From: Euglena gracilis
Taxonomy: Eukaryota; Euglenida; Euglenophyceae; Euglenales
Length of the DNA stretch: 64,000 bases
NCBI GenBank assembly: GCA_039621445.1
Contig: CP154955.1
Location: 41,548,426 to 41,612,425 of the forward strand
Reading direction: 5' to 3'
Translations under genes and position numbers: made by a program
The notes under the pieces: model-generated
The model's database searches: none
What the model saw: only the letters and a program-made list of their open reading frames with translations
Told to the model about the DNA's origin: nothing
Part shown: one piece after another, positions 11,341-22,150 of the stretch
How positions within the stretch are numbered: position 1 is the first letter of the stretch
How the letters are laid out: each line of letters opens with the position of its first letter

Positions 11341-11420
11341 TTCGTGATCACTCGTGATCATTCGTGATCATTCGTGATCATTCGTGATCATTCGTGATCA
11401 TTCGTGATCATTCGTGATCA
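11341..11420. repeat. Decamer array TTCGTGATCA x8
   Basis: Eight consecutive 10-bp units, seven identical and one starting with C. Each unit contains the palindrome TGATCA. Related AATCACGAAT units on the opposite sense occur near 39,570 and 40,547. Confidence 0.95.
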
Positions 11421-11545
11421 TTTCTGATTCCGTCCAATGTCTGCTGGTTTGAAACCATTCTTGGCTTCTCTGTGCAAGGCTTCATGGAATCCCTGCACAC
11501 CCGCCACGCCCGTAAAAAAAGATCAATTCAAAAATGGCGCACGGT

Positions 11546-13648
11546 CAGGGTTCGATATAAGGAGGGTGTACGGAGTTTAGGTGGGGGGATGTCCCCCCCC
11601 CCCCCCCGGCCCGCAGGGGGGTCCGGACCACCCCCCACCTGCCAGGGGGGTCCGGACCGACCCTGGGGGGGGGGTGTACCCGGGACCCCCCCAAAAGGGT
11701 CAATTTTTTCCTCCGGCGCTCTGCGCCGAAATTTTTTTTGCGTTTTTGGCAAATTTTTGTCCAAAAAGTGCCCAAAATGGCACTTTTGGTCGTTTTGGGG
11801 GGTCAAAAATTTTCGGTCACCTGGACCGCGCCACTGTTTAGGTGGAGGGGTGTCCCCCCGACCAGGTGTTGAATAGTGCTGAGCTCTTGATAAGCGCGCA
11901 CCCACCCCTTCATTGACCCCTCCATACATACCGGCACACCCCATGGAGCTCTTTTGACTGAAATCCATGTGTTTTGTGCCAGAAACAGGGGGCTGGCGGG
12001 TGGAAAAACGCTCGTTTTCGGCTCAAAAACAGTTTTTCTGGGTCCGGGAGGCCAAAAAACATCGTTTCGGGCAAAAATTTTTTTTTCGATTTTTTTCGAC
12101 TTTTTTGACCCGGTTTTGACCCAAAGTCAATGGATCGGCGGCCCAAAACGGGGCGCCGGCGGGTCGAAAAACGCTCGTTTTCGGCTCAAAAACAGTTTTT
12201 CCGGGTCTGGGAGGCCCCAAAACATCGTTTCGGGCAAAATTTTTTTTTTGATTTTTTTCGACTTTTTTGACCCGGTTTTGACCCGAAGTCAATGGGTCGG
12301 CGGCCCAAAACGGGGCGCCGGGGGCTCGAAAAACGCTCGTTTTCGGCTCAAAAACAGTTTCTCTGGGTCCGGGAGGCCAAAGAACATCGTTTCGGGCAAA
12401 AAATTTTTTTTCGATTTTTTTCGACTTTTTTGACCCGAAAATGACCCAAAGTCAATGGGTCGGCGGCCCAAAACGGGGCGCCGGCGGGTCGAAAAACGCT
12501 CGTTTTCGGCTCCAAAACAGTTTTTCTGGGTCTGGGAGGCCAAAAAACATCGTTTCGGGCAAAAAAAATTTTTTGCGATTTTTTTCGACTTTTTTGACCC
12601 GATTTTGACCCAAAGTCAATGGGTCGGCGGCCCAAAACGGGGCGCTGGCGGGTCGAAAAACGCTCGTTTTCGGCTCAAAAACAGTTTTTCTGGGTCCGGG
12701 AGGCCAAAAAACATCGTTTCGGGCAAAAAATTTTTTTTCGATTTTTTCCGACTTTTTTGGCCGAAAACGGCCAAGTCGGACAGAGGGAAAAGTGTACAAA
12801 ACGGCCTGAAATGGCCCAAATTGGCCAAAAAATGCCCGTATCTCGGGCTGGGCGGGGAGTTGCGGGGAAACCAAAATCCCAGTAGATAGAGCGTTCCAAG
12901 GGCTTCAATTTGGGTCTCCGGACATTTCCTTTGATTTTGCATCATTTTCAAGATATTTGGAAAACATCGATTTTTTGACCCCCCACCCCCCGAAAACGGC
13001 TAAGTCGAACAGAGGGAAAAGTGTACAAAACGGCCAGCTGCGCCGAAAATGGCCATGTCGAACAGAGTCGAACAGAGGGAAAAGTGTACAAAACGGCCAT
13101 GTACGCCGAAAACGGCCGTATCTCGGGCTAGGCGGGGAGTTGCGGGGAAATCAAAATACCAGTGGATGGGGCGTTCCAAGGGCTTCAAATTAGGTCTCCG
13201 GACATTTCCTTTGATTTGGCTTCATTTTGGAGATATTTTGAAAATTGACATTTTTTTGGCCGAAATGGCAGAGTCCAAAGGGGGGGGGGCTTATCCAGGG
13301 GGGGCGGGTAAATCCTACCGAGTTTGGACCCCTTCGCGCGTGAATAACTCGGGCCTGGCGGGGAGTTGGGGGTCAAACCCAGGTGATTCGGAAACTAGGA
13401 ATCCAGTCGCTCGCGACTAAAAAAAAAAAATCCGGGAACCGGGCCGGGATCATGGTGATAATCCGTCGGTTCTCCTGGTGGCCCCGACCCGAGGGGGGGG
13501 AGGGGGGGCGGGGGGGTCGAGGGGGGGGGATTTCGACGGTGGTAAGCTTCGCTCTTACCCATAAAGGGATAAGAGCTCAGCGACCCCCCCCTCCTGGCCC
13601 ACAGGGGGGTCCGAACCACCCCCCCACCTGTCCTTATATCGAACCCTG
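11546..13648. mobile_element. Large non-autonomous hAT-like element with satellite inside
   Basis: The termini are CAGGGTTCGATATAAGGAG at the left and TCCTTATATCGAACCCTG at the right, inverted. The flanking octamers are CGCACGGT (11,538-11,545) and CTCACGGT (13,649-13,656), differing at one base. Both flanks also contain AAATGGCGC nearby. The interior has the family text GGCGCTCTGCGCC, AAAATGGCACTTTTGG and a tandem array of about 163-bp units. No transposase-like frame is visible. It lies in the intron between modules 2 and 3. Confidence 0.8.
11984..12790. repeat. Satellite, period about 163 bp, five units
   Basis: The landmark ACGCTCGTTTTCGGCTC recurs at 12,008, 12,171, 12,333, 12,496 and 12,660, a spacing of 162-164 bp. 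Each unit contains GGCGGCCCAAAACGGGGCG, AACAGTTTTTCTGGG and a T-rich CGATTTTTTTCGACTTTTTTGACC-like stretch. Open frames of up to 159 codons across it are repeat artefacts. Related units lie at 51,500-51,760 and 52,790-52,920. Confidence 0.9.
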
Positions 13649-13791
13649 CTCACGGTAACACGACAAATGGCGCATGACAGACCGTGGGAAGCTGTCACAA
13701 ACAAGTGAGAATGGGCCACCGCGTTCCCCTAAACCTCGGATTTGCGGTTTGGGGGCGGGTCGCCTCCCGCTTGGCCCCTGTCGTCGCACAG

Positions 13792-13851
13792 GGTCCCCCT
13801 CTCAGTCGGCCGCCCCATCCCCTAGCCCCAACCCCTCCGAGAGTCCCTCGG
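13792..13851 (+). CDS. Ser-Pro module exon 3
   Basis: The 60-nt exon follows GTCGCACAG and precedes GTCCAA, a weak donor. Split first codon G, then SPSQSAAPSPSPNPSESPS. It begins 143 bp after the right end of the hAT-like element; without that element it would lie only about 0.6 kb from module 2. Confidence 0.65.
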
Positions 13852-15176
13852 GTCCAAACCTTCCTCTGCCTGCAATCCCGTCGCCCTGCGTGTGCTGTGC
13901 AGTTGGAATGTGACAAGTACCAAAGTTGAAGTTCGGCTCAGGATTTCAACTTGACAATTGCCACAACACACACAACACAGCACAAGGGCAGTCTGGAATA
14001 GTGATTGATGATGAACCCCTCTGGCCAGGCTTTATCCACCTTTGACACTTTTGAGAGTAACACGGCGCACATTTTTTTTGGAAGTGTTGGAGCATGATTT
14101 GAGAAGACCTTTGATTTGACATGCTTCGAAAAAAATTTGGAAATCCAGGGGAAATGATGAAGTTATTTATCATAAACTGAAAGAAGATAAACGAGCTTGC
14201 ACGTTTTTCTGTGAAAGGAAGTCAGCAGTTAAACGAGAATAATCAATTTGGTTTCACTAGAAACCAAAATAGGCATTAGCACAAGGTTGTGGTTTTTTTG
14301 TGTTTGTGTTGTGTTTCTTCCTTGAAACAAAAGGAAAGCAATTTTGTTATTTTTGTGGTGAAAATTTCCTGTGTGGCACCAGAAGAAACGATGCCGTCCA
14401 AAATCTGACCAGCGGGGGGTGCACCCTTCCCCTGGCCACCTGGCAGGGTCCGGGGTGACTGCAACCACCTTGTTGCCCTTCCCCCGCTGCCAGGTCATAT
14501 GGGCACCATTTCCAATACCACTAGCTCACCTTTGGACTCCAAAACATGTTTTGCCTTAACGTTAAAAATTTGATTTTTTTTGAAATGGAAGGTGAATGTG
14601 TGTGTACCGTTTTTTTTTCCAAATGGAAAATTAGGAATGGATGAAAGCAGCTTTCTCCCAGAAAGGGGGTGCCGGGCAATTTGAATATTTCTCTTTTTTG
14701 CCCTGTGCTGGCTACTCAGGCCACTGCCAGGGACAAAGGGCCCCACAGGTCATTTGGGGGGGGCATTGACAACCGGGGAAACAACAAACTGCAAAGACAG
14801 CAGGCAGAGGATGGCCTGGTGGGGAAAACTGGGAAAGGAGGTAGTGGAGGAGGACCCCACCCCCATTTCTTTGCCAGGCTGAGGAATTTCCACTTAGGCA
14901 GCCTAATTCGCACTTAAGCTTTTTTCGTTTGATGCGCGCATTTGCGCAAATTTACGATTTTTTTTGATTGTGCCCTGTTTCGGCTGTGAAGGTCCGGGGG
15001 GTTTTAAAACACGGCAACAAGAGAGTGCAAAAAATGATCGAAATTCTGACTTTGGCTGTCAGACCCCCGGGACTTTGGCGAAAAACAGTGATTTTTGGGG
15101 GTGTCAGGAAGGACTTTGTGGGCCCAAACCTACGGGACCCTGCCGGCCCACCCTGAAAAAAACGCAAAAAAGCACC

Positions 15177-15397
15177 ATGGGAACGGGACCTTTACTGCCC
15201 CTGTTGCTTCTTTCGACTGTGTCCCCGAGTGTGTCCGAGCTGCCGGCAGTGTGCGTCCTGGGTGTTTGCCGGACTGCGTTGCTTGCGGCACCCCAGTGTG
15301 GTGTTTTTGGGCTGTTTGTTAAAGTGCAGGGAGGAAGGTCCGGGGGGGTGTGGGTGTGGTGTGACCGAGCCGGCGGGAAGGACGCTGGGGAAGGAAG
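15177..15397 (+). pseudogene. Gene-like first exon carried by TIR element, copy 1
   Basis: CACCATGG starts a frame MGTGPLLPLLLLSTVSPSVS continuing ELPAVCVLGVCRTALLAAPQ. The N-terminus is hydrophobic like a signal peptide, and AAG|GTGAGT follows as a donor. A G-run has seven G here (near 15,342) but six in copy 2, so the two copies end in different frames and at least one is broken. I recognise no family. Confidence 0.45.
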
Positions 15398-15946
15398 GTG
15401 AGTGTGGGGTGTTTGGGAAGGGATGCGCAGAGGGGGAAGGAACGGGGTCCACAGGGAATGAAGGGAATAAAGGGGACGGGTGTCTCCCACGCGGCTTATA
15501 CCCAGGACCCACACAACCAGTGGTGTGGCAAAGAACCCTGCAGAAGAAGCCCAATACTGGAAGGACAAAATTACGTTTGATGCGCGCAATTGCGCGCACC
15601 AACATGTTTATGTTGATGCGCGCAATTGCGCGCATCAAACACAAACATGTCCTTCAAGGATTGGGCTTTGGTACCCACGAACTGACGCTGCTGATAAACG
15701 GTGTGACAAAGAGGCCGTGACGGCACGGACTGACGGGCCATCCAGTTGGTGGGTTTGCCACACTGTTTGTCAACGGCGCAAGCTTATGGGCGCAAATGCG
15801 CGCATCAAACACAAAACATTTTTATGCGCGCATTTGCGCAAATGCGCGCATAAACATGTTTTGTGTTTGATGCGCGCATTTGCGCAAATGACGCAAAGAA
15901 GAACGGTGTGACAGAAACACAGCCGTCAAACGCCGACAGCGGAAGT

Positions 15947-16093
15947 GGTTTACTTGCGCATTTGCGCGCATCACGTTGTTTGTGGGCGCAAATGCGCAAA
16001 TAAAACAGATGTAAATTGTTCAGTTTACATCTGTTTTATTTGCGCACTTGCGTCCATAAAACAACGTGATGCGCGCAAATGCGCAAATAAACC
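15947..16093. repeat. Central long hairpin of TIR element, copy 1
   Basis: Arms of about 69 nt pair around the loop near 16,017-16,024. The innermost stem is AAATAAAACAGATGTAAA against TTTACATCTGTTTTATTT, extended outward by GCGCAAATGCGC-type palindromes and ATCACGTTGTTT against AAACAACGTGAT. The same structure sits at 36,898-37,044 in copy 2. Confidence 0.9.
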
Positions 16094-16883
16094 ACCAATG
16101 GAGGAGTAATAAGTGACTTCCTTTGGTGCTCCTACAGCCACCCTTAGTGGCTTCTGAGTGGGTTCAACCCAAATGACTACACCGTCCCCTCCGGGATTTG
16201 GACCATCGACAGGCCCGGCAAAAGATGGAGACATAGCATCTTTTGATAGTGGGTGCACAGCCACCCAGTAACGGTGCACGTCCACCGGCACCAATTTTTG
16301 GTTCCCAAGGGCCCTGCGGCTGGCCTGCGGCTTCGGCTCCGCCGCTGCAGCCCCATCAGCTGCTGATGCTTCAGCACCCAGCAGGCCGGCATCGGCCTCC
16401 CCGGTGCAACGACACCCACCACAGCGGCCACGTTATACCCCGCCACCGGGGTGTAAGACTGGGGGGACAACGTGGTGCCAGTGCATGGCAACCAACAGCT
16501 GGAGAGAGGTGGCCCTCAAACACCCGTTCCTTTGGGTACAAGGTACAAGTACGTTTTTAAACCTTCTAGTTCATGGTCCTTGTTGGTGTCTTTTAACATG
16601 GAAGGAAAACGTACGTGTCTGGTGGGCGGAAATGCGCGCATCAAACACATTTGGTGGTGTGCGCATTTGCGCAAATGCGCACATAAACAAATTTGTTGGT
16701 GCGCGCACTGGCGCCCATAAACACGTCATTTTATCATCATCGGTGGACGTTTTATTTGCGCAAATGCTCGCATCAAACACAATTGTTTTATTTGCGCAAT
16801 TGCGCCCATAAACACACATCAGTTGCGTGATGACTGGCTCACGTAGTCTGTGTGCCTGTGGTGTTGTTATCTAGTGAGACTCA

Positions 16884-17093
16884 GTGTGTTCTTGCCGGTG
16901 GCGGCAGTGTCCAAGCCAGTTCAGCCAGCACGTCAGCACCGTTTCCAAGTGTCGTTACAAGGGGTGTGTGCCTCTCTCCCGTTTGATGTACAACAGCACA
17001 AGTCTCACCCTCCGTCCTATTAACGTCACCTGGCAAGCAGCATGCACACCAGACCACTGGCAGTCAATCCCCTCCAGTGGAGGGGTGTCATAG
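16884..17093 (+). pseudogene. Conserved C-terminal-like reading frame in TIR element, copy 1
   Basis: The frame ends in SRLMYNSTSLTLRPINVTWQ then AACTPDHWQSIPSSGGVS and a stop. Its last 42 codons encode exactly the same residues as the frame at 38,514-38,723 in copy 2, although bases outside differ. It contains two N-x-S/T sequons and one Cys, as in an extracellular protein. It may be a captured host exon or the element's own gene; function unknown. Confidence 0.4.
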
Positions 17094-17597
17094 CTCATAT
17101 ATCGTGTTCCGGCTGTCAGGGTACTGGGTCCCAGGGGTTACAAAAAAATGGTAAATTTGCGCAATTGCGCGCATCCAAAGGAAAAAAGCTTAAGTGCGAA
17201 TTCGGCCGCCTAAGTTCCAGGAAAAATATTTCGCACTCACCCTCACCGGTTCTGGGTTCTGGGGCATATCCAGCTCAGAAGGTTTTTACACACTGGGGTA
17301 AGAGGTTCCAGCCAGCATTTTTTTTTTGGTCTCGGGGTGCTCAAGACAACCCCTGCTCACACACATCATCCTGAGCATCTTGTAGTTTTCTGGGGACGCC
17401 AACACTAGTCATGGCTCACCTGTGGATTCCGATAAAATATCTGTCTTAATGTTAAAGAGTTGAAATTTCCCGAAATAGAAGCTGAGTATGCGCAAACTTT
17501 TTTGAAATCGAAATTTGGGAGCGGATGAAAACAAGTTTTAGGGTTTGTCTTTGGAGCGGTGGCTGATGTGGCGGCGCTGGGCTCTGTGTCCTCACAG

Positions 17598-17657
17598 CCT
17601 CCGAGTCTGCCTCGCCGACCCCATCGCCCAGCCCCGCCCCCTCCGACAGCCCGGCAG
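17598..17657 (+). CDS. Ser-Pro module exon 4
   Basis: The 60-nt exon lies between CCTCACAG and GTGCTG. Split first codon A, then SESASPTPSPSPAPSDSPA. It is the first module in the window with the E..D pair of acidic positions and ends in Ala instead of Ser. Confidence 0.72.
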
Positions 17658-18409
17658 GTGCTGGCTTATCCGGCTCTCTGTGGCCATGGGGATGGCTGCC
17701 ACTGCGTGGAGGGCCCAAAGTGGCCAATTGGGGGGATGGGACAACCCGCCCCCTCATTGTCCCTTCCAATTGGCCAGAAAGGTGGGACAAGGCTGCCCAA
17801 AGGGTGGCCTAAGGGGGGGGGTCGCATCAAAGGAGGAGCTCATGCGAAATATAGAATGCAGGAATGCCTGTGTGCGTGTGCAAAGGCGTATTAAATATTT
17901 GTGCGCACAGGAAATCATAGGAATCACCCTCCGACACAAGGAGAAAAATGCACAATCTGTCATCCCAGGTATCACACTTGGCTCTGGCCAATTTGGTTGG
18001 GGGGGCAAATACATACCTCACAGCACCGTTGGGGGGGAAATGTTTTTTGACATTTTACGAAAAATATTCAGGCTTTTTGCATGGATTCTTTTTTTGATCG
18101 GGGTGTGTGCTGCAAATTTTCTTGCATTTACGCTTTTTTTTTGCTTGTGCTTCAATGGACATTTCTGCAAATTTCCGTGTGCTGAGGACTTTTTTGGACA
18201 TTTTTTTTTAAATTACTTCTCACTTTTGTCTATTTTTGGATCCTTCAACGCGTGTTTCTTTCAGAATACTGATTGATTTTTCGTTTACCAATTCGTCTTT
18301 ATAAACCCAATTTTTATGCAACCTTGTCACCTGGGAGGGCAGTGGTAGTGGGTAGTGGGTTTTTGAAAAGCGATTGACTGGTTCTTTGAAAGTTGACGTG
18401 ACCCCCTTA

Positions 18410-18500
18410 CCGTGGGGGTGGGTCGGACAATTATTGGGAGTTGCTCCGAAGAAAGGGCCAGAAGCGGAGTACAGCGCCAGGCCTTAAACCAGACAGAAGC
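18410..18500 (-). repeat. Inverted copy of a segment at about 10,195-10,290
   Basis: GGTCGGACAATTATTGGGAG, AAGAAAGGGCCAGAAG and CAGCGCCAGGC are the reverse complement of text at 10,215-10,290, with scattered differences. This shows a small dispersed repeat present in both orientations. Confidence 0.6.
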
Positions 18501-18745
18501 TGAGCATCTAAGGGGGGGTCGGTCAGCAACGGTATGGCTCCATTGCTCCCTGGGGGTGAGTGGGTTTCGGGCCGCTGGAGCCTTTGGGGGGGGGGTGGAC
18601 CCAGGATCAATCTGGCCTGACCAAAGGCAGGCCATAACTGTTTTTCAAGAAGACCAACCGTGGGTGGGTGGGGGGTTGTGGGTGGTGTGCTTTCAAAAAG
18701 AAATCCGGTGGATGGGTTTGGACCCGACAAACAGTATCCTTGCGG

Positions 18746-19195
18746 CAGGGTTCAGTGTGAGAGGGTGTACGGGGTAGAGGAAGGCACTCGCCCCCCCCCC
18801 CCCCCTGAACCAGAGGGGAAGTCCTAACCCCCCCCCCACCCCGCTGCCTGGAGTGACCCGGGAACCTCTCCTGAAGGGGTTCCTTGCCTTCTCGCACATT
18901 TTGCCATTGTTGACAAATATTGGCCGGAAAGGGCCAAAAATGGCATTTTTGAAATTTTGGCCCCCAAAGGTCGGCCAAAGATTGGTCAACTGGGCTGCGC
19001 CATTGTGTTGGGGGGGGGGGGGGCAGGGGTTTTCTAAAGCCGGGGGGGGGCCTGCCCCCGGGGGGTGGTCCAGCCCGCCAGCACCTTTTTCAAGCTGCCC
19101 AAGGGACCCCCCCCCCCCCGGGGTCCTTAAGAAAATCCTTGGTGGTGTCCCCCGCTTCTGGACTGGAGGGGCCCGACCACCCATATCGAACCCTG
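18746..19195. mobile_element. CAGGGTTC-family element, diverged, with nested insert
   Basis: The left end is CAGGGTTCAGTGTGAGAGGG and the right end is CCATATCGAACCCTG, matching the termini at 11,546 and 13,648. Flanking octamers (CCTTGCGG and CCTTCGCC) do not match well. A second, CAGGGGTTTTCTAAAGCC-type element with an inverted CTTAAGAAAATCC end seems nested at about 19,023-19,141. Confidence 0.55.
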
Positions 19196-19213
19196 CCTTC
19201 GCCTCCGTCCCAG

Positions 19214-19273
19214 CCTCCGCCTCCGAGTCGCAGTCCCCGTCGCCCAGCGACTCTCCCTCTGTCAGCCCCTCAG
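19214..19273 (+). CDS. Ser-Pro module exon 5
   Basis: The 60-nt exon starts after CGTCCCAG, 18 bp beyond the right end of the mobile element, and ends before GTCGCT. Split first codon A, then SASESQSPSPSDSPSVSPS. The element may lie inside its branch-site region, yet the acceptor CCTTCGCCTCCGTCCCAG is intact. Confidence 0.7.
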
Positions 19274-19349
19274 GTCGCTGCCCTCCCCTCGTGTTACACT
19301 GGTTTTTTTGAGACCGTTCTTCGTCCACACTTGCTTGGTGGGACCATGG

Positions 19350-19580
19350 TCCTTTTTTTTTTTTTAAGCCTTGGATCCTCAGGGGGGGTGGAGTGGGTGG
19401 GTCTTGCCGAGCCCTCCAGGGGTCCCCCAGAGGGGAGCGGGGTATATTTTTCGGCGCCTCTGGCGCCGAAAAGTTTTGAAAAAGTGCTATTTTTGGCGGT
19501 TTTCGCGATTTTTGGCCATTTTTGGGGAAAATTGAGTGGGTCCCCCGGGATCCCCCAGTCTTTAAAAAAGAAACCCTGGG
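19350..19580. mobile_element. Probable miniature element of the TTTTTTAAG family
   Basis: A T-run followed by AAGCCTTGGATCCTCAGG at the left and CCCCCAGTCTTTAAAAAAG at the right, with the internal palindrome GGCGCCTCTGGCGCC, match the organisation of the element at 7,792-8,034. No target duplication could be fixed. Confidence 0.45.
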
Positions 19581-19695
19581 TGGGGAACCCCCCCAACCAG
19601 GCTCCTCTCCCCCGCCCAGAAGACCTGGGGGGTTCTGCCCTGGGCTGGGTGGGTGGGGGGACCCCCCTCCCTCAGTATCAACAGAGAGGGGAAAA

Positions 19696-20128
19696 AATGC
19701 AACTTGCATAATTTGCATTTTTTTTGCATAACCAGGTTTTCCCGAAACTTGCATTTTTTTGCATTTTTTTGCATTTTTTTTTGCATAAATTATTTTGCCC
19801 TGGAAAATTTTTTTGTAGTTGGTTGCCATATGTTTGGATTTTTTTTGCGTTTTTTTTGCATTTTTTACATAAAATATTTTGCCCTTGAAAAAAATTTTGT
19901 AGTTGGTTGGCATATTTTTTGATTTTTTTTGATTTTTTGTGTTTTTTTTGCATAAAATACTTTGCCCTGGAATTTTTTTTTCATTTTAGGCAGCAAAGCT
20001 CTGTCATAGTCCAGCTTTTTCTCAAGGTTTTCATGCAAGTTGCATTTCTTTGCATTTTTTTTTGCATTTTTTTTTTGCATTTTTTTGCATTTTTTTGACT
20101 TGCATAATTTGAAGGGCCAAGTTGCATT
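19696..20128. mobile_element. T-rich repeat bounded by AATGCAACTTG inverted ends
   Basis: AATGCAACTTG at the left is inverted as CAAGTTGCATT at the right. In between is a T-rich array of GCATTTTTTT and units of about 84 bp marked by GCATAAATTATTTTGCCCTG (19,783, 19,868 and 19,950). No coding potential beyond Phe/Lys-rich noise. The inverted ends suggest a transposed unit, but no TSD is clear. Confidence 0.5.
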
Positions 20129-20873
20129 CCCCCCCCCCTGGTATCAAACAGAAGCCTGCCCAGGACCTGTTGAGATGCATGAAGGCTTGTCAGGGAACTG
20201 CTGTGCTCAGAGGTTTTTTTTTTAGTTTTCGGACCTGGGAGGGGTGGGGTTCCGGCCTCTCCCCCCTGCGGGGGTGGGCAGGCTGACTGAATGGGTCCCC
20301 CAGAGGGGTGCTTTCCTCCTTTCATGTGCGAAGACACAAAAAAAATTGGACCCACCCAAAGCCTTCCTCCAGGACCTCCCGGGTCCACAAAACCGTTGGT
20401 CAGGCCATTTGGCATTGCCTCACCTGTCTCCGTTGGACGTTTTCAGGATCCGCAGCGCCGACACTTTCCTGGGGGCTAGGGCGGTGGCACTGGAATGCCC
20501 CCCCCCCCCGGGGAATTGTCATGCCTGAGAACCGAGAACCTGCCAGGTCCCCCACCCGAGAAACTGTCAGGGTCCCCAGCACTGTCCAACCTATCAGAGC
20601 AGGAAGTGAGAAACAGGGGACTGACACGGGAGGAAACTGTCCCCTGACAGGTCGGGCAGACACCGGGGACTCTGAAAAAACAGCAACAGCCACCTGTCAG
20701 CTTCCCGGATCGGGGAGGGGGTAAAAAAAAGAAAAAAGAAAAAAAGAAAAAACAGCCGCAGTGCACACAGAAGGGGGATACACCGCCCCTGTGCCGGCTC
20801 CCCCCCAGCCTCAAGGACTGGTCAAGCCCCCCCCCCCCCATGCCTCCTGCATCTTTTTCCCGCCTGTCCGCAG

Positions 20874-20933
20874 AGTCCCCCTCGCTGTCGCCGTCCCCAT
20901 CGCCCAGCGACTCCCCCTCCGAGAGCCCCTCCG
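20874..20933 (+). CDS. Ser-Pro module exon 6
   Basis: The 60-nt exon follows CTGTCCGCAG and precedes GTGGCC. Split first codon E, then SPSLSPSPSPSDSPSESPS. Apart from its Leu it is an uninterrupted Ser-Pro alternation with Asp and Glu at the two acidic positions. Confidence 0.72.
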
Positions 20934-21689
20934 GTGGCCAGCCCTCCCTCCTGCAGTTTAACGTCCAAGACCAGCATTTTTGGCAGCTGCTGGAGACCAT
21001 TTCGAATATGGAGATGGTCGATGGATGACCCTGGCCTGGTGGGCAGCGCCAGGCAACACCCTCAATTGCCTGAGGCGTGGCCGTTGCTTAAAGGGGGGGA
21101 ACAGTCGGTCGGTCGGAAGTTGGCAGGGGATTCAGCCTGGCAGGTTGTAGCGTTTTTAAAGGGAAAAATCCGGGGGGGGGGTGGGGGGATGTTCAGCCTG
21201 AAGGATTCAATACCACAAGACACAAACATGACGGCCCAATCCAACCGCCAGGCTCCCTGGTGGCGAACTGCTGTTTTTGGGGGGACAATGTCCTGGGGGG
21301 GGGTACAATATGTTTCCTGCACCAACAAAACGTGCCGGGTCTGCAAGGTCACCTTTTTGGCCTCGGCCAGAATTCTGTTTCAGGATTTGCAGCACCCCCA
21401 GAGGGGGGGGGAGGGGAGCTGCAGCTGGTCAAAAATCGGTGATATCCAGTGGACCCTCCCCCTGGGGGGGGTATGCTGGCCGCACGAGGTGATGGAAAAT
21501 TATTCCAGTGAACGTCGCGATTCATTTTTTATCCTCAAAAACACATACCAAAATGTCCGTTTTTGTCATGTTTTTGGGGAATGGCTTTTTTAGGAACAAA
21601 ATTAGAATAAAATGCCAAAAAGCCCATTTCACATCGGTTTATAGCACCGGAGGATTCCTTTTTCCGGTTGCAGAGCCCCCCCCCCCCCT

Positions 21690-21925
21690 GGAGATGCCTG
21701 CTTGGGCATTCCAAGGCACCCGGATCCGACCATGTGCCCCACCCCTCCGGGGGGGGGGGGTGGGGAACATGGCCAAAAGTGCTGGGGCACTCCGCCAAGG
21801 CACTTCTGCCGGAAGCCCCCAAAATGCCTTTTTTTTTGGCATTTTTGGCCCACGACCAGCCGCACTCCAGGGCCCTCCGAGACCCCCTCCCCGGGGTTGG
21901 TCAATTCCAGCCCGGTTTACCCCCG
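21690..21925. repeat. Dispersed repeat, partner of 10,015-10,395
   Basis: Shared text includes AACATGGCCAAAAGTGC, GGCACTTCTGCCGGAAGC, CGACCAG, ACTCCAGGGC..CCGAGACCCCC and CCGGGGTTGGTC. This copy lacks the segment inserted in the 10-kb copy. Reverse-strand open frames here are incidental. Confidence 0.6.
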
Positions 21926-22090
21926 CCCCACAGTTCAGCCCTGCCAACCCATCAGATGGGTTTGCCCTGCTGTGGGCTGGGACACATAGCGGCAGGAACC
22001 CCCCTCCCAGCCTCTTGAGCCCAAACCCGCTACTCCGCCCAGCCTGATTGGAAACGTCCCATACCCATTCCTGCCACCCCCACCCCACAG

Positions 22091-22150
22091 GCTCGCCCTC
22101 CGAGTCCCCCTCCCCGTCACACAGCGAGTCCCCCTCCGGCAGCCCATCGG
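22091..22150 (+). CDS. Ser-Pro module exon 7
   Basis: The 60-nt exon lies between CACCCCACAG and GTGTGC. Split first codon G, then SPSESPSPSHSESPSGSPS. It is almost identical to module 14, the only amino-acid change being His for Pro, and the downstream intron start is also shared. The two are a recent duplicate pair. Confidence 0.75.

Larger units (their letters stand above)
14893..17214. mobile_element. TIR/foldback element, copy 1 (2,322 bp, 5-bp TSD TTCCA)
   Basis: The left end is CTTAGGCAGCCTAATTCGC and the right end read inverted is CTTAGGCGGCCGAATTCGC. The inverted similarity runs about 72 bp, including ACTTAAGCTTTTTTC and a GATGCGCGCA..TTGCGC palindrome. The flanks are TTCCA on both sides (14,888-14,892 and 17,215-17,219). 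The interior carries many GCGCGCATTTGCGC palindromes and two gene-like fragments. Relative to copy 2 it lacks about 0.7 kb after 16,550. I see no transposase motif, and a 5-bp TSD with these ends does not match a superfamily I can name. Confidence 0.85.

Noticed and set aside
12000-12900. Series of 80-160-codon frames rich in Lys, Phe and Gly on both strands
   Set aside because: They follow the 163-bp satellite period and shift frame at each T-run; not genes.
15205-15240. Additional Ser-Pro module (SPSVSELP) in the TIR element
   Set aside because: Lacks the flanking AG, the length and the phase of modules; it is part of the element's own conserved first exon.
15570-16100. CRISPR-like regular repeats
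   Set aside because: Repeats are palindromes of variable spacing inside a TIR-bounded transposon, with no uniform spacers or cas genes, and the DNA is eukaryotic.
18693-19913. 406-codon minus-strand open frame
   Set aside because: It runs through two nested miniature elements, the reverse of module 5 and the T-rich repeat. Pro/Gly/Lys-rich text with no motif; it is a homopolymer and repeat artefact.
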